From UBA6985 sp946536225 (GTDB lineage: Bacteria > Bacillota_I > Bacilli_A > RF39 > UBA660): a DNA stretch of 64,000 nt. Position numbers and translations under genes: made by a program. Numbering within the stretch: the first letter of the stretch is position 1; every line of letters begins with the position of its first letter. Of this stretch, positions 59,378 to 64,000 are shown in pieces. A model generated the notes under the pieces. The model had not been told where the DNA came from. It was given only the letters and a program-made list of their open reading frames with translations, and did not search any database. The stretch covers positions 310,001-374,000 of the forward strand of contig CAMNEE010000002.1 in NCBI GenBank assembly GCA_946536225.1, in the 5' to 3' direction.

Positions 59378-60814
59378 ATGAATATAAGAAAATTGTTATA
59401 TCCTATTTTAATATTAGTTATATTATTACTTGATTCATTTCTTTTATATAATCTTTTTAAACCAAAAGTAAGTTTAGAACTAGTCGGTACTAGTATTTCG
59501 AATGTAGATGTATATTCATCTTCTTATGAAGATGAGGGAGTACGTTTATTACGTGGAGAAGAAGAGGTTAATAAGAAAGACTATAAAATAACAGCAACAG
59601 ATGATATTGATTTAAATCATCTTGGAAAATATACCCAAAAGTATAAAGTTACTTATAATGATAAGAACTACGAGATAGAAAGAACTATAAATGTAGTTGA
59701 TTCTGTTAGTCCAGTTATAGAAACACCAACAGACGTTGTTTATAACTATTATTGTAATAGTAATTTAAATGATTCTATATCTTATATAGCATATGATAAT
59801 TATGATGGTATTATTTCTGATAAAGTAATAGTTAATAAAGAAGCTGATAAAGTTACTTTATACGTAGAAGACTCTTCCAAAAATAGTTTTACTAAAACAC
59901 TTTTATATGAGTTAAAAGAAAAAGCTCCTCCTGTTATTACTTTAAATGGTTCATCTACAATCTATATTAAAAACGGAAGTAGTTATACTGAAGAAGGAGC
60001 TAATATTAAAGATGGATGTGGAAGAGTACTTGATAATAGCTTGATTGCTATCGAAGGAAGCGTTGATACTTCCAAAAATGGGACATATGAAATAAAGTAT
60101 TCAGCAACATACGATGATATGTCCGCGTCTATTACTAGAAAAGTTATAGTTTATACACCTTCATCATCTTCAAGAACAACTTATGATGGAACTGGTAAAA
60201 CTGTTTATTTAACATTTGATGATGGGCCATGTGCATATACTATGGAGTTCTTAAATATTCTAGATAGATATAATGCTAAAGCAACGTTCTTTGTTACTAA
60301 TCAATTTCCTAATTATGCTTATATGATTGGAGAAGAAGCAAGAAGAGGACATAGTATAGCAGTTCATTCTTATACTCATAGTTATAAAACAGTTTATTCT
60401 AGTATAGAAAACTATGTTAAAGACTTTAATGATATGAATGGTATAATAGAAGCCCAAACTGGTTCAAAATCAAATATGTTTAGATTCCCAGGAGGTTCTT
60501 CTAATACAATTTCAAGAAACTATTCAAAAGGTATAATGAGATCCCTTGCATCTTATATGCAAAATCTTGGATATGAGTATTATGATTGGAATGTTTCAAG
60601 TGGAGATGCTGCAGGATATGGAACAGATAGAATTGTAACTGAAGTTATAAATGGAGTACATAGAACTAATAATCCTGTGGTACTTATGCATGATATACAT
60701 AAAACTACATTAAATGCACTTCCAAGAATTCTTGAAACACTTTCATCTGAAGGTTATACATTTAAAGGTCTTGATTTAAATAGTCCAAAAGCACATCATG
60801 GATTTAATAATTAA
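59378..60814 (+). CDS. Polysaccharide deacetylase with Ig-like modules (peptidoglycan deacetylase type)
   Basis: 478 residues: a signal anchor (about 7-28), two bacterial Ig-like (DUF5011-type) modules (about 33-110 and 185-260), a Ser-rich linker and a NodB deacetylase domain (about 275-465). TFDDGP, HSYTHS (zinc-binding His), RFPGGS, DWNVSSGD and LMHDI are all five NodB motifs, so it should be active. Likely removes acetyl groups from wall GlcNAc, which gives lysozyme resistance. Confidence 0.92.
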   Translation: MNIRKLLYPILILVILLLDSFLLYNLFKPKVSLELVGTSISNVDVYSSSYEDEGVRLLRGEEEVNKKDYKITATDDIDLNHLGKYTQKYKVTYNDKNYEIERTINVVDSVSPVIETPTDVVYNYYCNSNLNDSISYIAYDNYDGIISDKVIVNKEADKVTLYVEDSSKNSFTKTLLYELKEKAPPVITLNGSSTIYIKNGSSYTEEGANIKDGCGRVLDNSLIAIEGSVDTSKNGTYEIKYSATYDDMSASITRKVIVYTPSSSSRTTYDGTGKTVYLTFDDGPCAYTMEFLNILDRYNAKATFFVTNQFPNYAYMIGEEARRGHSIAVHSYTHSYKTVYSSIENYVKDFNDMNGIIEAQTGSKSNMFRFPGGSSNTISRNYSKGIMRSLASYMQNLGYEYYDWNVSSGDAAGYGTDRIVTEVINGVHRTNNPVVLMHDIHKTTLNALPRILETLSSEGYTFKGLDLNSPKAHHGFNN

Positions 60815-60845
60815 AAGAATAAATTAATTTTTATTCTTTTTTTGT
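60813..60845 (+). terminator. Terminator after deacetylase
   Basis: AAAAGAATAA (60813-60822) pairs with TTATTCTTTT (60831-60840), T-tract. Confidence 0.85.
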
Positions 60846-60872
60846 GATATACTTTTTGTATAAGGAGATAAT

Positions 60873-61766
60873 ATGAAAACAGATAAAAATATATTAATAG
60901 CATTTCTTTTAAATATATCATTTTCTATTCTAGAGTTTGTAGGTGGAATAATCACTGGCTCTATTGCAATTATATCTGATGCCGTTCATGATTTAGGTGA
61001 TGCATCATCAATTGGAATTTCATACTTTTTAGAAAAGAAGAGTAAGAAAAAAGCCGATAAAAAATACACATATGGATATTTAAGATACTCTGTATTAGGT
61101 GGAGTAATAACGACTACTATATTATTAGTTGGTTCTGTATTTGTAATTGTAGGTGCAACTAATAGATTATTTAATCCAACTGATATTAGATACGATGGAA
61201 TGATTATATTCGCTGTATTTGGTGTTGTACTTAACTTCCTTGCTGCATATGTTACTAAAGATGGAGATTCAATTAATCAAAAAGCTGTTAACTTACATAT
61301 GTTAGAAGATGTACTTGGCTGGATAGTAGTACTAATTGGTGCAATTATCATGAGATTTACAGATATTAAAGTAATAGATTCAATCATGAGTATAGGTGTT
61401 GCCTTATTTATTCTAATTAACTCATTAAAGAACTTAAATGAAATATTAAATTTATTCTTGGGTAAGACACCACCTGAAATAGATATTGATGAAGTAAGAA
61501 ATCATTTACTTGAGATTAAAGGTGTAGATGATATTCATCATATTCATATTTGGAGTATAGATGGAGTTAACAACTGTGCAACAATGCATATAGTAACTAA
61601 GAGTAAAGATATATCTAAGATTAAACATGAAATAAGAGAAGAACTAGAAGAACATAATGTTACTCACGCAATTCTAGAAACTGAAAGTGAAATGTGTGAT
61701 GATGTTGAATGTAATATTTCAAGTAAAGTTTCAACTACAACACATCATCATCACCATCATCATTAA
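60873..61766 (+). CDS. Cation diffusion facilitator (metal efflux) with His7 tail
   Basis: 297 residues, six helices and a cytoplasmic ferredoxin-like domain (about 205-285). TM2 has SDAVHDLGD, giving HxxxD with His39 and Asp43; TM5 has HMLEDVLGW, also HxxxD, the pair seen in zinc exporters. The C-terminus ends TTT followed by seven His encoded by CAT/CAC codons, a natural metal-binding tail rather than a vector tag since it lies in native context before a terminator. Probably Zn2+ efflux. AAGGAGAT site. Confidence 0.92.
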   Translation: MKTDKNILIAFLLNISFSILEFVGGIITGSIAIISDAVHDLGDASSIGISYFLEKKSKKKADKKYTYGYLRYSVLGGVITTTILLVGSVFVIVGATNRLFNPTDIRYDGMIIFAVFGVVLNFLAAYVTKDGDSINQKAVNLHMLEDVLGWIVVLIGAIIMRFTDIKVIDSIMSIGVALFILINSLKNLNEILNLFLGKTPPEIDIDEVRNHLLEIKGVDDIHHIHIWSIDGVNNCATMHIVTKSKDISKIKHEIREELEEHNVTHAILETESEMCDDVECNISSKVSTTTHHHHHHH

Positions 61767-61802
61767 TTAGTATTATTTAATAGTCTATAAAATTATATTA
61801 GT

Positions 61803-61833
61803 AAAAAAGAAATAAAATATTATTTCTTTTTTT
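61803..61833 (+). terminator. Terminator before ppdK
   Basis: AAAAAAGAAATA pairs with TATTTCTTTTTT, with a short loop and a long T-tract. Confidence 0.85.
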
Positions 61834-61891
61834 CTTCTTAGTAATATTTTATGTTATACTAAAATAGTGTTAGAAAGGAAGATGATGTTAT

Positions 61892-64000
61892 ATGCATAAA
61901 TATGTATATTTATTTAGTGAAGGTAACGCAAATATGCGTGAACTTTTAGGTGGTAAAGGTGCCAACCTTGCGGAAATGACTAACATTGGTTTACCAGTTC
62001 CTCAAGGCTTCACAATTACTACTGAAGCATGTACTCAATACTATGAGGATGGAAGAGAAATTAATAGTTCTATTCAAGCAGAAATTGAGGAATATATAGG
62101 TAAACTAGAAAGTATTACTGGAAAGAAATTTGGAGATAGTGAAAATCCTCTTTTAGTATCAGTTAGAAGTGGCGCTAGAGCAAGTATGCCAGGTATGATG
62201 GATACAATTTTAAACTTAGGTTTAAATGAAACTGTAGTAGAAGTACTAGCAGAAAAATCAGGTAATCCAAGATGGGCATGGGATTGCTATAGAAGATTCA
62301 TTCAAATGTATTCTGACGTAGTTATGGAAGTTGGAAAGAAATACTTTGAAGAGTTAATAGATAAAATGAAAGAAAAACGTGGAGTTAAACAAGACGTTGA
62401 GTTAACTGCTGATGATTTAAAAGAATTAGCTAATGAATTTAAAGCAGAATATAAAGTTAAGATAGGAACTGATTTCCCAAGTGATCCTAAAGAACAACTA
62501 ATGGGTGCTATTAAAGCTGTATTCCGTTCATGGGATAACCCAAGAGCAAACGTTTATAGAAGAGACAATGATATTCCTTATTCATGGGGAACAGCTGTAA
62601 ACGTTCAATCAATGGCGTTTGGTAATATGGGAGATGACTGTGGTACAGGTGTTGCATTTACAAGAGACCCTGCTACAGGAGAAAAAGGCTTATTTGGTGA
62701 ATTCTTAACAAATGCACAAGGTGAAGACGTTGTTGCTGGTGTAAGAACTCCAATGAAGATTGCTGAAATGGAAGAAAAATTCCCTCAAGCATTTGAAGAA
62801 TTTAAAAATGTTTGTAAGACACTTGAATCTCATTATAGAGATATGCAAGATATGGAATTTACTGTTGAACATGGTAAACTTTATATGTTACAAACAAGAA
62901 ATGGAAAACGCACTGCTCAAGCTGCACTTAAGATTGCTTGTGATTTAGTTGATGAAGGAATGCGTAGTGAAGAAGAAGCAGTATTAATGATTGATCCAAG
63001 AAACTTAGATACATTATTACATCCACAATTTGATGTAGAAGCACTTAAATCTACAGAAGCTATTGGTAAAGGTTTAGGAGCATCTCCTGGAGCTGCTTGT
63101 GGACAAATCGTATTTACTGCAGATGATGCAGAAAAATGGGCAAATAATGGCAAGAAGGTTATCTTAGTTAGACTTGAAACTTCTCCTGAAGATATTACAG
63201 GAATGAAGGCTGCACAAGGTATTTTAACTGTTCGTGGTGGAATGACTAGTCATGCTGCAGTTGTTGCTCGTGGAATGGGTGAATGTTGTGTATCTGGATG
63301 TGGTGATATCGTTATGGATGAGGCTAATAAACAATTTACATTATCTGGTAAAACGTTCCATGAAGGAGACGTTATTTCAATTGACGGATCAACTGGTAAG
63401 ATTTACGATGGTGAAATTAAAACTGTTGATGCAACAATTGCTGGTGAATTTGGCCGTGTAATGGAATGGGCTGATAAATATAGAACACTTGGTGTTAGAA
63501 CAAACGCTGATACTCCTAAAGATACTGCTAAGGCTATTGAACTTGGAGCAGAAGGAATCGGACTTTGTAGAACTGAACACATGTTCTTTGATCCTGAAAG
63601 AATTTTCCATTTAAGACAAATGATTATCTCTGAAACAGTTGAAGAAAGAGTTAAACATTTAGATGAATTAATTCCATATCAAAAAGGTGACTTCAAAGCA
63701 ATGTATAAAGAACTAAAGGGAAGACCAATGACAGTTCGTTACATTGACCCACCTTTACATGAATTTGTTCCTAAAACTGAAGATGAAATGAAGGAACTTG
63801 CAACATCTATGAATACTACTTTAGAACATGTTAAAGCAGTATGTGATGAATTACATGAATTTAACCCAATGATGGGCCACAGAGGTTGCCGTTTAGCAGT
63901 AACTTATCCAGAAATTGCTAGAATGCAAACTAGAGCTTTAATTGAAGCTGCTATTGAAGTACATGAAGAAGATGGATTTGATATTGAACCTGAAATCATG
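61892..64000 (+). CDS. ppdK: Pyruvate phosphate dikinase (PPDK), N-terminal 703 codons
   Basis: Starts at ATG 61892, AAAGGAAG upstream at 12-base spacing. The frame is open to the window end, so about 170 C-terminal residues are missing from a normal length near 875. N-terminal ATP-grasp domain (GGKGANLAEMTNIGLPVP, SVRSGARASMPGMMDTILN), the central swivelling domain with GGMTSHAAVVARGMG holding phospho-His at codon 454, and the start of the TIM barrel (GLCRTEHMFF). It interconverts pyruvate, ATP and Pi with PEP, AMP and PPi and may work with the tandem acetate kinases in energy metabolism. Confidence 0.97.
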   Translation, partial: MHKYVYLFSEGNANMRELLGGKGANLAEMTNIGLPVPQGFTITTEACTQYYEDGREINSSIQAEIEEYIGKLESITGKKFGDSENPLLVSVRSGARASMPGMMDTILNLGLNETVVEVLAEKSGNPRWAWDCYRRFIQMYSDVVMEVGKKYFEELIDKMKEKRGVKQDVELTADDLKELANEFKAEYKVKIGTDFPSDPKEQLMGAIKAVFRSWDNPRANVYRRDNDIPYSWGTAVNVQSMAFGNMGDDCGTGVAFTRDPATGEKGLFGEFLTNAQGEDVVAGVRTPMKIAEMEEKFPQAFEEFKNVCKTLESHYRDMQDMEFTVEHGKLYMLQTRNGKRTAQAALKIACDLVDEGMRSEEEAVLMIDPRNLDTLLHPQFDVEALKSTEAIGKGLGASPGAACGQIVFTADDAEKWANNGKKVILVRLETSPEDITGMKAAQGILTVRGGMTSHAAVVARGMGECCVSGCGDIVMDEANKQFTLSGKTFHEGDVISIDGSTGKIYDGEIKTVDATIAGEFGRVMEWADKYRTLGVRTNADTPKDTAKAIELGAEGIGLCRTEHMFFDPERIFHLRQMIISETVEERVKHLDELIPYQKGDFKAMYKELKGRPMTVRYIDPPLHEFVPKTEDEMKELATSMNTTLEHVKAVCDELHEFNPMMGHRGCRLAVTYPEIARMQTRALIEAAIEVHEEDGFDIEPEIM

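Noticed and set aside
61739..61766. His-tag vector contamination
   Set aside because: The run is in frame at the end of a native CDF gene with a native terminator, mixed His codons and no vector sequence.
1..64000. Mycoplasma-type code (TGA as Trp)
   Set aside because: TGA serves as the stop of tdk and of the phosphoesterase at 58467-58469, and Trp is coded by TGG throughout.
1..64000. tRNA, rRNA or CRISPR array
   Set aside because: No cloverleaf-like GC-rich 70-90 base segments, no rRNA signatures and no regularly spaced repeats were seen in the short intergenic gaps.

Overview
The window is a very AT-rich chromosomal segment from a Gram-positive-type bacterium with a cell wall. It is most likely an uncultured, small-genome member of the Bacilli (RF39, Erysipelotrichia or another former-Tenericutes group); the assignment is an inference from gene content, not from a marker-gene search. 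Supporting signs are a MurE with the DNPR motif that selects meso-diaminopimelate, a class B sortase, FtsEX with a secreted M23 hydrolase, a LexA-type SOS box of the Bacillus consensus, NusA without C-terminal repeats, YlxR, the infC-rpmI-rplT operon, GGAGG-type ribosome binding sites and short hairpin-plus-T terminators. TGA is used as a real stop (tdk, the 57.6 kb phosphoesterase), so the Mycoplasma code does not apply. Nearly all genes are on the plus strand; only the Ca2+/Na+ exchanger and mgtE are on the minus strand. I saw no rRNA, tRNA, CRISPR array, transposase, integrase or phage gene, and no gene-free stretch above 300 bases.

Layout. 0-5 kb: murE end, cation exchanger, an SOS-regulated Y-family polymerase with its YolD-like partner, mgtE with a possible leader peptide. 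5-9.8 kb: secreted ATLF-like metalloprotease, BI-1 family protein, sortase B, cmk, ASCH protein, rpoZ and small membrane proteins. 9.8-11.3 kb: infC-rpmI-rplT behind a strong promoter and an attenuator leader; infC appears to start at ATA and L20 carries an added Rho_N-like domain. 12.1-13.5 kb: thymidine kinase and a thymidylate-kinase-like gene.

13.6-27.3 kb: a ten-gene type IV secretion (T4SS) locus: VirB6/TrbL-like channel, PrgI, a TraC-like small protein, VirB4 ATPase, a large M23 + glucosaminidase-like wall hydrolase, two bitopic proteins that may be VirB8-like, an M15 peptidase, a two-TM protein and a VirD4 coupling ATPase. There is no relaxase, integrase or recognisable att site, and both flanks are housekeeping genes. 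It looks like a resident secretion or DNA-transfer machine rather than an intact conjugative element, and is the strongest candidate for an undescribed system here.

27.3-38.8 kb: VTT-domain protein, rmuC, ftsE-ftsX-M23 hydrolase (division), cdsA, site-2 protease, parE, xseA-xseB. 38.8-45.9 kb: an orphan phosphorelay-like group (unknown protein, HPt, response regulator, HTH-phosphoesterase with coiled coil), thiI, DUF4234 and DUF2752 proteins. 46-49.4 kb: two tandem acetate kinases and nrnA. 49.5-59.3 kb: a Lys/Ala-tailed membrane protein, fmt, then rimP (short)-nusA-ylxR-infB-rbfA, an orphan type IV pilin-like gene, a second HTH-phosphoesterase and truB. 59.4-64 kb: a polysaccharide deacetylase with Ig-like modules, a CDF metal exporter with a natural seven-His tail, and the first 703 codons of pyruvate phosphate dikinase. 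With two acetate kinases and PPDK the segment suggests fermentative, substrate-level ATP conservation.
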